A stretch of DNA of 64,000 nucleotides, taken from contig JADEYG010000002.1 in the NCBI GenBank assembly GCA_016906335.1, positions 1,313,001-1,377,000 on the forward strand. Direction: 5' to 3'. Shown piece by piece: positions 1 through 9,847 of this stretch. Under the pieces are notes generated by a model, which did no database searches, was not told where the DNA came from, and worked only from the letters and a program-made list of their open reading frames with translations. Position numbers and translations under genes: made by a program. This stretch comes from Novakomyces olei. Lineage: Eukaryota > Ascomycota > Novakomycetes > Novakomycetales > Novakomycetaceae. Numbering within the stretch: position 1 is the first letter of the stretch; each line of letters starts with the position of its first letter.

Positions 1-993
1 CGCTTTTATAATTATTTTATCAATCAGTATTTTCTCTATTCGTCTACACTATTATTATATTACGATTTTCCTCTCCTTGTCGCTACAAAAATGGTCACTA
101 TTCTTTTAGATTTCTCGACTGCTTATTCGTGCTTTTTCGTTCTTTTGCAGCCTTTTATTTCTCATCTATAAGCACTCCTCTTCTAATTGGTCTTTAATGC
201 CATGGAACTTTTTACTTGTAGCACAGGTCGCGTATATTCTAAGAGGGGAATTTTAAGGCCCGAGTTTTATGGTAAGAAGTGTTGGCAGCGATTATCCATT
301 ACTCCAAAGTCTAAATACAGTACTATATTGAGTAAACTGATAATCGTGAATATGAGCCTGTTATGAGTGCCTGAAACACGAGGAAACGGTAAAGCACTGG
401 AGATGAATACTATATTGCTAGTTTTCGATTATGCAAAAGGTAAAAGCCGCCGGATTTGGTCGGAGACGGGTTGTGTTCTGCGATATAAAATTTCAATTGT
501 TTCCAGACTAAGGACGGTAGTGTAAGCTTAATCGAGCGTTCTCGGCTCTTTTGTGTTGTCTGTTCTTTTTCTTTGCCGGCTTGCCATTTAGTGCCGAGAG
601 CCAATCACAAACTCCTGTCAAATTATTAATTTACTATGATTGTCAAAGGACGAAATTTGTACTGGCATTATTACACCTGTGTTCATACGCTCTTTTGCAA
701 TCCCAACGACATTCTTGTAAGCAATACTATTGCAAAAGCGAACGTTAGTTAACCCTAACCCTGAGTGCTTGCCGCCGATATATGAAACCAATTGCATCGT
801 TATCCAAGAATGTTTTAGCGTGGCTCTTTGTGTCTTGTGTTCAACACTTTTTCTCTGAAAGCTTTGCCCCCTTCATAGATACAAGCCTACATGAACCCGT
901 ACGGCAGGTTGTGCTTTTATAATACACGTGATACATCAACCAACTAATTATACACATACATGATTCTAGATAAAATTGCATGCTCAACACGCA
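1..993. other. Intergenic DNA left of HEM3, no gene recognised
   Basis: No reading frame here looks like a conserved protein, and I see no tRNA A/B-box pair. The left edge may be the flank of a gene outside the window. The only notable motif is a telomere-like tract at 749-762 (TTAACCCTAACCCT, two CCCTAA units). Confidence 0.5.
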
Positions 994-2263
994 TTATAAA
1001 GATTGGCCAGTCTCCTTTATCCGCGCAATCTCTTCCAAAATAGCATCTGCACCATTGCGTAAAAGAGTCTCTGCGATATCAACGCCCAATCTCTCCGCAT
1101 CCTCACTGCTCGCAAGCTCTGCAGTTTGTTCGTCTTCAACAAACTGAGACCCATCCACGCTTATAACACACGCCCTTAATCGAATAGTAGCCAGACCCCG
1201 AGTACGCTGTTCTGTTTGCACAATTTCAGATCGTACTCCCACGGGTACAGAGCATCCACCTTCAAGTCGACGCATTATTGCCCTTTCTGCCAGGCAGGCA
1301 AGTGTTACCGGTGCAATGCTCAGAGTCTTTAGCATGTTTATAGTGCTCGTATCGCTCTTTGCACACTCTACGCCGAGAGCGCCCTGGCCCACTGCGTACG
1401 TATCGTCCGGGGCATCGAATATTTGCGTAATACGGTCCTGTAGTTTAAGTCGCTGTAATCCTGCCGCCGCTAGTACGGCGCAAGTATACTCATTCGCCTC
1501 GTCATCCAGTTTGCGCAGCCTTGTCTCAATGTTGCCACGGAGCGACTCGAAACGTAAGTGCGGGTGTTTGCGGCGTAATTGGGCAGTGCGACGTATCGAG
1601 CTGGTGCCCACTAGACTTCCGGCCGGTAATTCGCTAATGCTGCGATAAGGTAGGGATTTTTTTACCACCAATGCATCTGCACGGTTTAGTATTGCACAAG
1701 TATAAAGACAAATGTTAGGATCGTTGGGCATAAAAGGGAATTGAGCCCCAAGGCAATAGAGCAAAAGAGCCCGTTTTTTAATTTGAACAAATATTGAACG
1801 ATCCGAATATTGAATTCAAATAAGTCACAGAATAAGAAAATGAGCGTTAAAGTGCAAAATGTATTGGCGTACCCCATGGATCACTGCGGTCGAGAATTGC
1901 GGCAATAATCATATCATCTGGAATAGATGTAGGCAAATCCTTCAAGCTATGGACCACTAATCGGCATAAGCCTTCCCGTATCATAAGTTCCAGTTCGTCC
2001 GTCCATAAAGCCTTCCCGCCAAAAGTATAAAGCGCTTTACTCTGCACTAAATCGCCGTACGTCTGTTTCGTAACAACCGGGAACTCCAACGATGGATACT
2101 CGTGTTTCAGCAGCGCACATACAATTTCAGTCTGTAAAAGTGCTAACTTTGACTGCCGGCTTCCTACTGAAAGACCCGGGGCATTTGCTAATGACGCATC
2201 CTCGACAGCAGGTCGCGGCTGGTCCTGATGTGCCTCGCGCCGCGCGTTCAGCTCGGTAGCCAT
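994..2263 (-). CDS. HEM3: Hydroxymethylbilane synthase (porphobilinogen deaminase)
   Basis: Heme biosynthesis enzyme of the cytosol that joins four porphobilinogen molecules into hydroxymethylbilane. Two exons on the minus strand: 2263-1873 and 1676-994, giving 357 aa, a normal length for the family. The 196-bp intron (GT at 1872, AG at 1677, branch-like TACTAAA) splits the Asp codon of the conserved DRSDPW-DALVVKK segment. Exon 1 has the N-terminal signature VGSRQSKLALLQTE. Exon 2 carries the LRGNIETRLRKLD segment and EGGCSVPVG, whose Cys is the dipyrromethane cofactor attachment site in characterised enzymes. The ATG at 2263 is chosen over an in-frame non-ATG extension and gives MATELNARREAH. 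The gene diverges from an unrecognised gene starting at 2828. The identification is secure; the acceptor is inferred from phase and conservation. Confidence 0.95.
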
Positions 2264-2827
2264 GACCGATTTTTGTTTTTCCCTGGTTTCATACAAATAG
2301 TTTATTTTGCTCTATAATTGATATTTTACTAATCTTGTTTATTATTTATTATTTTTTATTTATTATTCCATGATTTGTAACTTGAAATTTTGATGTCCAA
2401 TTGTACATTTCAGTATTTTACCTTCAGGGTCCGTTTACGTTCACATTTATTACACAGACTAATTACGTAGCATTTCTTATGCGCGCTCAATGCTACATAC
2501 AAGTATAGCCACGTTTTGATCTGTTAATCTCACACAGCTGTTAAACGCGTTTATATCGAAAACCTTATCTGGTCTATTATGTCAATAATTGATCAGCCGT
2601 TAATACCACAGCTGATAAAAGATCGCTGGACAGGAAAGTTGTGTGCTTGAGACAGGCGTTCAATGAGCTTTCAGGCTTTGATCGGCCGCATGAATTTGCC
2701 CTTGTAATTTTCTTCTTTATATGGTCACGATCTTTTGGCAAAAAGACTGGTTTCTGCTGGGTTTAACTCCTGATCTGTACTATAGCGGTTGTGCCTGGCT
2801 ACGGATCAAGGGCATGCCGGCCTTGGA
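2264..2827. promoter_or_regulatory. Divergent promoter interval HEM3 / Ser-rich gene
   Basis: A 564-bp interval between two divergent start codons, with an AT-rich stretch at 2310-2370. It contains one ACGCGT (2545-2550), the core of the MBF-type cell-cycle box, which may be chance. No other element is recognised. Confidence 0.35.
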
Positions 2828-4942
2828 ATGTCGATAAAGAGCTCCATTTTTTCGTGGTGGAAGCGAAAGAAATCTCGAAAAGTGGTTAAAGACGGTAATT
2901 ACGGTAGAGGGGAGAGCAACACGGAAATTGACCGGAACAGATCTCCAGCAATGGCCACCAGCAGCAGTGTTGAAGATCATGGAGGCAACGTCAACAGGAG
3001 CAGAATGGGAGTGCAGAATCATGGTTCAGCTTCAAGGCAGAACGAGACAAATGCCAAGTTTGCTGAGCAATCGCGTGTTGCTGACACCAATACGGCCAAC
3101 AAATTAGTCCTGCAAGACAGTGGAAAAATACCTCTTCAGTTGCAACGCAAACCTTCTGCTAAAAGTCTGTCGCGCGCTTCATTGCCCCAGGTCCCCCACC
3201 TTGTCGGCCGGCCAAAGACTGCTATTGGCATGAGCCGGCGGTCTGTGCCACTGGCCGATTTAACGCACGAGTACAATAGGCGGAACGGCCAAAACTCATT
3301 TGATCAAAACCACGGTCCCCTGCGTACAGTGGCAAAAGCAGCAGGGCAATTAAAAGCAAGCGAAGACTTGAAACCCGACTCTGACGAAATCACGCAGCAA
3401 GGTTCAGCAAGTTTAGCAGCAACCTCCTTCAAAAACTTGCGTGTTCGGGGCTCAGACATTTTTAAACCGAGCCCTACTATAAGCGACCGACTATCGCGAG
3501 CTTCACAGCAGTGTTCAAGGCAAAGTGCAGCAGTGAAAGCGATGAGAGAGCAGCGTGTTCGTGTGTCCAGTGTAGATTCTGGTGCCTTAAACTCGCCAAA
3601 ATCATCGTCGACAACGACTACGGCCGGACGCATTTCCGTCCTTGCGCAAGCCCATCCGCCCGCACATGACAGCCCACGGATTGATGATATAGCTGATTTA
3701 TTGGACACTGCGGAAATGCGTAAAGTGCTGGAGCGCGATGAGCGGAGATTTGTAATCCGGAGGCAGATTAAATCGGCTCCTCTTTTCCACTCAAAGAGCA
3801 ATTGGCAGACTCCGCCTCAAAGCGCTACTACAACCCCTTCCAGAGACGGGAAAGAGATCACTCCTAAAACTGCAGCCTATCAGAAACTTATTGCCTCTGG
3901 AAAAGACCAAGAACAGGGCATGGAAGGCTATGGGCAAGCAGCAGAACAGCATAATATTATTGACGATTATATTAATACTAGTAGCAAGAATGGCCACTCG
4001 ACAAGAGGACATGACAAGATACCGTCTCTACCATTGGTTCAAGATGGCAATTCTGACAATCTTTTTGATGAAGGAAAGATGTCGTCGGCACAGTCAGTTA
4101 CGGCTCAGGCAAGCGGCGATTCGGCGCCAGCTGCAGCAGTTGCAGCGTTGGCAGTTCACGCTGGCGCTATAAAGTCTGGCAATAACGCTGGCTCTTCTTT
4201 GAACGGTGAGCATGACGACGAAGTCAGCCTGCAGAGTCAGACAGAAGATTCGAGCAGTTTTAAAAGTGCTCTTGCTCCGAGCCAATTTGGGTTAAACTCA
4301 GAAGCAAATAGCGATCAAGACGCGTACTCTGCAAGTCAAGAGGCACTTGCAAGTTCTTACAGAGTAGGCTCCTTTGCGGATTCTGATAATACTGCGCACT
4401 ATGAGAGCGATTACCAGGAGACTCTAGTGGCACGTACGCCGTCGCGCAGTAGTGTCCGTTCTTCACAAACAGCCCGTGACGGTGCAAATCACACGCCAAC
4501 AGGCTCTGATCAGGAGCATTTTGTGCCTCCGTGGGCACAGGACAATCGGCATACGCGCACACAATCTGCGTGTACAGACGACGATTTCAGTCTGAGCAAT
4601 ATCAGTCCGATGCAGAAAGAATTACTCCAGTGTTCTATGCACAAACATCTCGGAGCAATGGGCGAAGCTATTCTATGGGAGACCCCTGCTTTGAACGGGC
4701 AAGATCAGAAACGTTACACTGTTCAACGAAGGCCGTCTGACCATTCCGGTACAGAACTGTCTTGTTCACCGAGTATCCCATCCATACGGGCCTGGCGAAC
4801 AACGGAAATCGGTAAGCCTGTCGTAATCCAGCCCTCTGCTCTTGAACAAGACACACATCTTCCCATTACGGGGCTGATTGATTATGACTGGCTTGATGAT
4901 ATTGGCAGCGATGACTTGAATTTGGTGCCGCCTGAAAACTAG
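2828..4942 (+). CDS. Unrecognised Ser/Thr-rich, mostly disordered protein
   Basis: A single open frame of 704 aa starting at the first ATG (MSIKSSIFSWWKRKKSR); the frame is open slightly upstream, but only through non-ATG codons. I do not recognise the family. The N-terminus pairs two Trp with a Lys/Arg cluster, which could bind membrane or act as a nuclear signal. The bulk is rich in Ser, Thr, Gln and Ala with many basic SP/TP-type sites, as in phosphoregulated disordered proteins. Two parts look more ordered: about residues 285-325 (IDDIADLLDTAEMRKVLERD) and an acidic/hydrophobic C-terminus containing YDWLDDIGSDDL. No transmembrane segment or enzyme motif is visible. Length and codon texture support a real gene; the function is unknown. 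Confidence 0.75.
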   Translation: MSIKSSIFSWWKRKKSRKVVKDGNYGRGESNTEIDRNRSPAMATSSSVEDHGGNVNRSRMGVQNHGSASRQNETNAKFAEQSRVADTNTANKLVLQDSGKIPLQLQRKPSAKSLSRASLPQVPHLVGRPKTAIGMSRRSVPLADLTHEYNRRNGQNSFDQNHGPLRTVAKAAGQLKASEDLKPDSDEITQQGSASLAATSFKNLRVRGSDIFKPSPTISDRLSRASQQCSRQSAAVKAMREQRVRVSSVDSGALNSPKSSSTTTTAGRISVLAQAHPPAHDSPRIDDIADLLDTAEMRKVLERDERRFVIRRQIKSAPLFHSKSNWQTPPQSATTTPSRDGKEITPKTAAYQKLIASGKDQEQGMEGYGQAAEQHNIIDDYINTSSKNGHSTRGHDKIPSLPLVQDGNSDNLFDEGKMSSAQSVTAQASGDSAPAAAVAALAVHAGAIKSGNNAGSSLNGEHDDEVSLQSQTEDSSSFKSALAPSQFGLNSEANSDQDAYSASQEALASSYRVGSFADSDNTAHYESDYQETLVARTPSRSSVRSSQTARDGANHTPTGSDQEHFVPPWAQDNRHTRTQSACTDDDFSLSNISPMQKELLQCSMHKHLGAMGEAILWETPALNGQDQKRYTVQRRPSDHSGTELSCSPSIPSIRAWRTTEIGKPVVIQPSALEQDTHLPITGLIDYDWLDDIGSDDLNLVPPEN

Positions 4943-5521
4943 GCCTTTGAGCGTGTTTGAATAAAAGTTTTGGCGTGAATATTTTGGTTTAAAATATAGA
5001 TGTTTTAATTATTATTGATATATATTTTATTATTGCTATTTTATACCTTTTAATTCAGATTCTTGGGGATTTTTCCCCTCTATTTGCTGGTGGCAGTGTC
5101 GAGGTTGGGAATGCCTGTCGAGCATAATTGTATTGGGACTAATTATCGGGTCGGTATTTGGATTATATGGCGATATTGCTGTATGAGCATTGATGTAGTA
5201 ATATACGCTAAAAGCGATTGGGATCAATGCACATCATGATTTGTGAGTAGATTCGAGTCTTTGCCGTAAGATAAGTGCATTTTGCTTTTACTGCTACATT
5301 CTTCAACTATTTAATCCTCCGTGAGCAGTATCTGGTACGCTAAAACTCAATCCATTATACAATCTTCATAGAGTCTAAACAATTTATTATTAAAAGCTGT
5401 AATGCCGGTGTTTGAGTAGTGTTGATGCAACAATCTAGCTAATGGGTACTGCAGGGCTTCAATCCCCGGTTTGGAAATTTGACCTGTGGAAAAGGCCACA
5501 AGGCCACACCAGACTGACGAT
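4943..5521. other. Convergent 3' interval, no gene seen
   Basis: This lies between the stop codons of the Ser-rich gene (+) and MIX17 (-). It is AT-rich just after 4960 and presumably holds both 3' ends. Short frames here lack conserved features. Confidence 0.45.
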
Positions 5522-6041
5522 TTAAGCAAACTGACGAGAAGCAGCCTGGCAAGCTTTAAGCTGCTCCAAATACCAAGAACAGATTTGCATATCTCCATTG
5601 TTCTGGTCGAGGCAGCGAGTAAAATTGCGAGCGTCTACTTCACACGACGGAGCGGACTGATCGTTCGCAAACTCTGACGAAGGCGCAGCTGCCGTTTGTG
5701 CTTCAGCCGGAGCAGGAGCAGAAGAGCCGCCAAACATGCCCGTGATGCCGTGTCCAATAGTGTGTCCAATAGCTGAGCCGATACCAACACCAGCAGCTGT
5801 TGAGATCATGTTGCCAAACATGCCGGATCCTTGCTGCTGAGGCTGAGCATGGATCTGCTGAGGAGGAGCGGCCGCGTGGTTCTGGTGTGCTGGCACTGAC
5901 GCGGCCGTGCTCGCCGGCCGGGAAGACCGAGACGGAGCCGGTCGCGAAGCAGGACGAGATGATCTTGATTGGCGCTTGATATTAGTACATGAACGACAAT
6001 AAACGTAAATAAAAGAGGCAAAAAGGGCAAATTACCGGCAT
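5522..6041 (-). CDS. MIX17: Twin CX9C mitochondrial protein Mix17 (CHCHD2/10 family)
   Basis: A small protein of the mitochondrial intermembrane space, homologous to yeast Mix17 and human CHCHD2/CHCHD10. Two exons, 6041-6036 (only ATG CCG) and 5974-5522, give 152 aa. The 61-bp intron has a TACTAAT branch and ends CAAG. The mature N-terminus (MPRQSRSSRPASRPAPSRSS) is Arg/Ser-rich, like Mix17 and like a mitochondrial targeting region. A Gly/Ala hydrophobic segment follows (GVGIGSAIGHTIGHGITG). The C-terminal CHCH domain holds two exact CX9C motifs (CEVDARNFTRC and CSWYLEQLKAC), the substrates of the Mia40 oxidative import route. The two-codon first exon makes the true start easy to miss. Highly confident. 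Confidence 0.93.
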
Positions 6042-6257
6042 TATTGTGGAGGCAGTTATCCTTTGCAAAGCAGTTTGAGGTGCCTGTTGCTGCGCTATAT
6101 AATTTATATACGCAAGCAGTTATTTAGGGTTTTCTTCTAGTTGGACGATGTTATTGGGCGTTGGACGGTATTAAACGTGTGTGGAGTGGAAAAGCGTGGA
6201 TAGCAGATACTTGGACATACAAGTTACAAGCAATAAAACAGACCTTTTTTTACCCAA

Positions 6258-6345
6258 AAAAAGAAAATTAAATTAAATTAAATAAATAAAAATAAAATAA
6301 ATATAAATAAAAATAAAATAAAATAAAATAAAATAAAATAAAATA
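6258..6345. repeat. A-rich (AAAT/AAAAT)n low-complexity tract
   Basis: A run of A3-5T units upstream of MIX17 and downstream of LRP1. It is a simple-sequence tract with no coding potential. The rest of 6042-6628 shows no gene. Confidence 0.7.
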
Positions 6346-6628
6346 AACTAAAAACAGATCTTTTGGCTAAAAAGAACTGTCTATCATTCAAACAAGTCAA
6401 AGTTCGCGCCTCTGGGCGAAACTGCACAAGACTGGCCATCAAAAAATTATAAACGCATGTTAGATAGCGCGGCTTTTAATGTATTTGTTACCTAAAGGTC
6501 AAAAGTATATACATTATATGATGCAATTAAGTAGTTATAAATATTTCATGGAAGTGAGTCTGCGCTGTTTGAGCACGCACAGGGTAGGCTGATTTGTCAG
6601 ACAGTCTTATATGCAAAAAGATGAGCTG

Positions 6629-6868
6629 TCATTCTTTTGACTCATAGTATAATATACATCGCTCAGCTAGTCGCTTTTCAGAAAGCTCCTGTATCACGTC
6701 AAAGTACTGCGATGCACTGCTCGTGAGCAATGCACAAACCAGTTTGAAAGCTGTAGGCAATTCGCGGGCCCATACTAAGCACTTCGTCAAAGAGGCTATC
6801 ATTATCATGGACTTGGCCAGCCCTTTCAAAGATTCAGAATCGGTGACCTGAACGCTTGCTTTTGGCAT
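6629..6868 (-). CDS. Possible small protein, 79 aa, unrecognised
   Basis: An ATG-initiated frame (MPKASVQVTDSESLKGLAKS...) that begins 80 bp after the LRP1 stop on the same strand. Its composition is protein-like, with an alternating helical and hydrophobic middle (about residues 18-50) and a charged C-terminus (ELSEKRLAERCILYYESKE). I do not recognise a family. It could be a short independent gene, an unannotated exon of something else, or a chance frame in the LRP1 3' region. Confidence 0.3.
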   Translation of the reverse strand: MPKASVQVTDSESLKGLAKSMIMIASLTKCLVWARELPTAFKLVCALLTSSASQYFDVIQELSEKRLAERCILYYESKE

Positions 6869-6947
6869 TATAGCATGCCAGTAGCAACTGCTATAACATA
6901 ATAGGTTTGGCCGTTCGGCGGTATCCGCTAGTTGACTTTTCTTCTTC

Positions 6948-7692
6948 TTAACTTTTCTTCTTCTTCTTATCCGCTCTCTCATTTTTCTCCTTCTTCTCAG
7001 ACTTGCCCTTTTTCTTGTGTTTTTTCCGCTTTCGCTCCTCCCTTGTGATCTCCGTGCTAGTATCTGCCACATTGGTCGCTTGTGGTACTTCAGTATCTGA
7101 TTGAGGCTTCGTCCACGGAGCGTGAAGACGAACTGTCTCCTTTTCCGAGCTATTTGCAGCCGAAGCATCATCGAGTGCGTGTCGTACAAAGCGATTAGCA
7201 GCCTCCCGATCGAGAACCATCGGCCCTGATCTTGTAAGAATTGAACGAGAAAAATTAACCAAATTAAATCAAAGCAAAATATAAATATATACTCACGTTT
7301 TTCCGGTGTCTTCTCCGCCTCTAGTGCCTTTTGAATGTACTGGCGCACCCTAGTAAGTTCCGTATTTACACCATGAGTACCAGTTTCCACCTCGCTCAAT
7401 TTTAGATAAGCTGATAATTAGTAAACACTGTGAAATGACAAAAAATGCACTCACAGAAAGCAACCGAGTTTACGGCGTATGCTAGCGTAGTATACAATTT
7501 TGCTTTTTCAAGCGGCGATAGCCTTGAGCCTATCGACTCTATCGGCGCAAGATCTTTTTCTGAGGACTCCGCCAAGGCCGAATCCTGTACCGCTTTTTGC
7601 AGCCCACAATCCTTCACAGCTGCCTCTAGCGATGTAATAGCGCCATGCACTGTATCCAGCAGTGGCCGCAAATCGGTAAACAGATCGGCCAT
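6948..7692 (-). CDS. LRP1: Exosome cofactor Lrp1/Rrp47 (C1D family)
   Basis: Nuclear partner of the exosome nuclease Rrp6, needed for 3' processing of rRNA, snRNA and snoRNA. Three exons: 7692-7455, 7410-7297 and 7225-6948, giving 209 aa. Introns are 44 bp (GTGAGT, branch TTTACTAAT, TATCAG) and 71 bp (GTGAGT ... ATCAG). The spliced protein matches the C1D/Sas10-Utp3 fold piece by piece: LSPLEKAKLYTTLAYAVNS, then NTELTRVRQYIQKA, then LDREAANRFVRHAL, equivalent to human C1D segments. The C-terminus is a Lys-rich tail (KKHKKKGKSEKKEK...KKKKKS) typical of the nuclear RNA-binding end. It shares a 266-bp AT-rich bidirectional promoter with the gene at 7959. Identification is firm; the second acceptor was chosen by reading phase. 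Confidence 0.9.
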
Positions 7693-7958
7693 GACGCCAG
7701 TAAAGTGTAGCGTGCCGTGAAAATTGTAAAAAATAGAATAATTAAAATAATTAAAATAGTTAAAATAATTAAAATGGTTAAAATAATTAAAATAAGAATG
7801 ATAAAGTTACATATGTATCTATAATTCAACTATATGAAATAATAATGATTTAATTAATTAATTAATTAATTAATTAATAAATTAATTAATTTATTAACAA
7901 ATAATCTGCACTCAAGAGTGTTTGACGGCCGACTCTTCACGACCGATGGCGCAGTAAC
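7693..7958. promoter_or_regulatory. Bidirectional AT-rich promoter with simple repeats
   Basis: Separates the LRP1 and reductase-like start codons. It contains an approximate 11-bp repeat of AATTAAAATAG type (about 7735-7800) and an AATT-type tract at about 7850-7890. Such tracts often exclude nucleosomes at divergent fungal promoters; that role is inferred. Confidence 0.45.
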
Positions 7959-9160
7959 ATGTTACGCCCACTCAAAACGATTGTAAATTCTTTTAGTAAT
8001 CTTATACTAACATGCAGCACTTTCTTGGGAACGGGCCAGGTTCGTTTTTCCTGCAGTACGCTGTCGCCAATGCTGGTAGCACTGCAGGCATAAATGCAAA
8101 AAATGCTCAAATACGGCCTACACTGATCGTGCGCCGGCCAGACCAGGCTCAGCGGTACCTCAATAGCAAAGGACCAAGGGTCAATTTTCACGGCTTTCAA
8201 ACTGCGGGGATGGTTCCAGCTGGATTGGAACTGCTGCGAGGTGGGCATGGTCGGCTAGAGACAACAGTTTGGCCGAGCATCTATTCCACTTCAATGGCCG
8301 CAGGAGTGCCCTTATCAGATACCCATATTGACTGCCTCGTTGTAGACGTGAATGAGGCAGTAGCGCGGCGAGTAGCGCCATGGATTCTTCCCCGGCTCTC
8401 GCGTGATAGCACGGTTTTATGTCTTTCAAATGCCTTCTCCAGTCTCAATTACTTGCAGTCCCAATTGACACAAGACCCGCCTTGTTTTGTGATTGCGAGA
8501 TTGACGCATGCGCTCACGTCCCGGCGCTTCTACCCCGATTATACAGTGCGTTTGAGTGGGTACGGCAGCCTGGATCATGCGATTGTTAATACCGCACGGC
8601 CTCCAGACTCTTGTAGCTCGCTGCTTAAACTACTACAGAGCTCAAGTCTCGTTGGCTCAAATGAATGGGAGTATGGTCCGCTTGTACGGAGCGTGCTGGA
8701 CGGTATTGCCGTTGATCTTGTTATTGATCTTGTTTGTCTACAGCAACGGTGTCGGCCAAGGAGGATCGTAAACCGTTTAGATTTGCGGCAGCAGGCCTCC
8801 TTATTAGCCAGTGACGTCGGACGTGTACTTTTGCAAATGGGCACGTCTTCTAATCCGCATACTCCCAAAGTAGAAATGACGGGCGGTCCGCAGTTGTTTG
8901 AGATGGTGATGGAGAAATGCGAGCAGTTTGGTGACGCTCCTGCGCGTTCAGTGAGTGATGCTTTTCATAGCGATTCTCCTCTGCTGAGCTTGCGAGCGTT
9001 CTTATTCATGGATGCAGCAAAGCGGTACGTAATAGACGTGCCTATACTGAGCTATGCTTTTCATGCCGTACGAGCTGACTGGCAGAATTCATTGAAATGG
9101 TTTCGGCAACAGCCAGCGCGTAAATTTGGTTTATTCGAAGCGCCTCTATATGATTTATGA
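7959..9160 (+). CDS. Ketopantoate-reductase-fold protein, probable pseudoenzyme
   Basis: Two exons, 7959-7982 and 8018-9160 (388 aa), separated by a 35-bp intron with a perfect TACTAAC branch followed by ATGCAG. Splicing gives MLRPLKTIHFLGNGPG, whereas the unspliced frame would start MQHFLGNG at 8012. The beta-alpha-beta start (IHFLGNGPGSFF), then LIVRRPDQAQRYL and a long helical C-terminal half resemble 2-dehydropantoate 2-reductases such as yeast Pan5. The nucleotide loop is altered, and the helix that should hold the catalytic Lys and the NA-x-NP segment reads SVLDGIAVDLVIDLV, without that Lys or Asn. I infer a non-catalytic or repurposed member. The short basic N-terminus might be a weak mitochondrial signal. 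Family assignment is moderate; function unknown. Confidence 0.65.
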
Positions 9161-9364
9161 GGCTGTTTTATTGTTCACAGGCGCATTATTTGGTTTTTTC
9201 TTTTTACTTTTTTTTGTGGCCTTGGGTTGGTAGATGTCCTATAGCGGTCTTGTAAAACTAGTCAATAGAATGAGTCACTTTGATCAAATTATAGACCACT
9301 ATGCAGTCTTCTTTCCCTGCTGCGGTATTTTGGGTCCATTTAATATTGAATTTTTGATTCCGGA

Positions 9365-9847
9365 TTATGCTTGAACACGCTGCCGCCATTGATCTTCGCC
9401 ATACTTGTTCAGCTGTACGCGTACACTGCGACGCTTCAGATCGTCAAACGCTATCTTATACTGCGATTCGGTTCTGATCACTGTGCCGATGCTCATGAAG
9501 AAACTTAAGTTAGCGTCACGTATAAACTCGTGCTTCTCTTGGTGCTATAATGCAAAAAAGAACTTGAGATCATACCCGAACGTGGCGGCAGACGATGCAA
9601 TGTACTTTCCAAGTGTACGCACGAATCCACTTGGTCCAGGACCGTAGCGTAATATGTTAAATCCACCTGGAACGTTAGGCTGTTGAAATCATGCTGGTCT
9701 TATTACCAAAGAGCAAACCGACGCAAACGCCAACGGAGCTGCCCATGAGGGCTCCCATTTTCCCTTTGCGATGTCAGTATAAAGACTCTGGCGGTTTAAA
9801 CTTTTACATTTGTCAAAAACCGAAGGACCCTGTTGCATGGACGCCAT
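9365..9847 (-). CDS. MGR2: TIM23-complex subunit Mgr2 (ROMO1 family)
   Basis: Inner-membrane protein that seals the lateral gate of the TIM23 translocase in yeast. Four small exons: 9847-9802, 9763-9707, 9666-9576 and 9503-9365, giving 110 aa; introns are 38, 40 and 72 bp. The spliced protein reads [50 protein letters not shown], then [16 protein letters not shown], which is the ROMO1/Mgr2 pattern: two Gly-rich membrane helices around a basic loop. A charged tail (about residues 67-110) follows, as in fungal Mgr2. The gene is invisible to a plain open-frame scan. Introns 2 and 3 end in CCTAACGTTCCAG and GCTAACTTAAG; the first donor is a weak GTTTAA. Strong by content, slightly less so for exon 1. 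Confidence 0.88.

Noticed and set aside
6355-6390. U2 snRNA-like string CTTTTGGCTAA
   Set aside because: The U2 branch-recognition segment GTAGTA and downstream stems are missing; chance match in AT-rich DNA.
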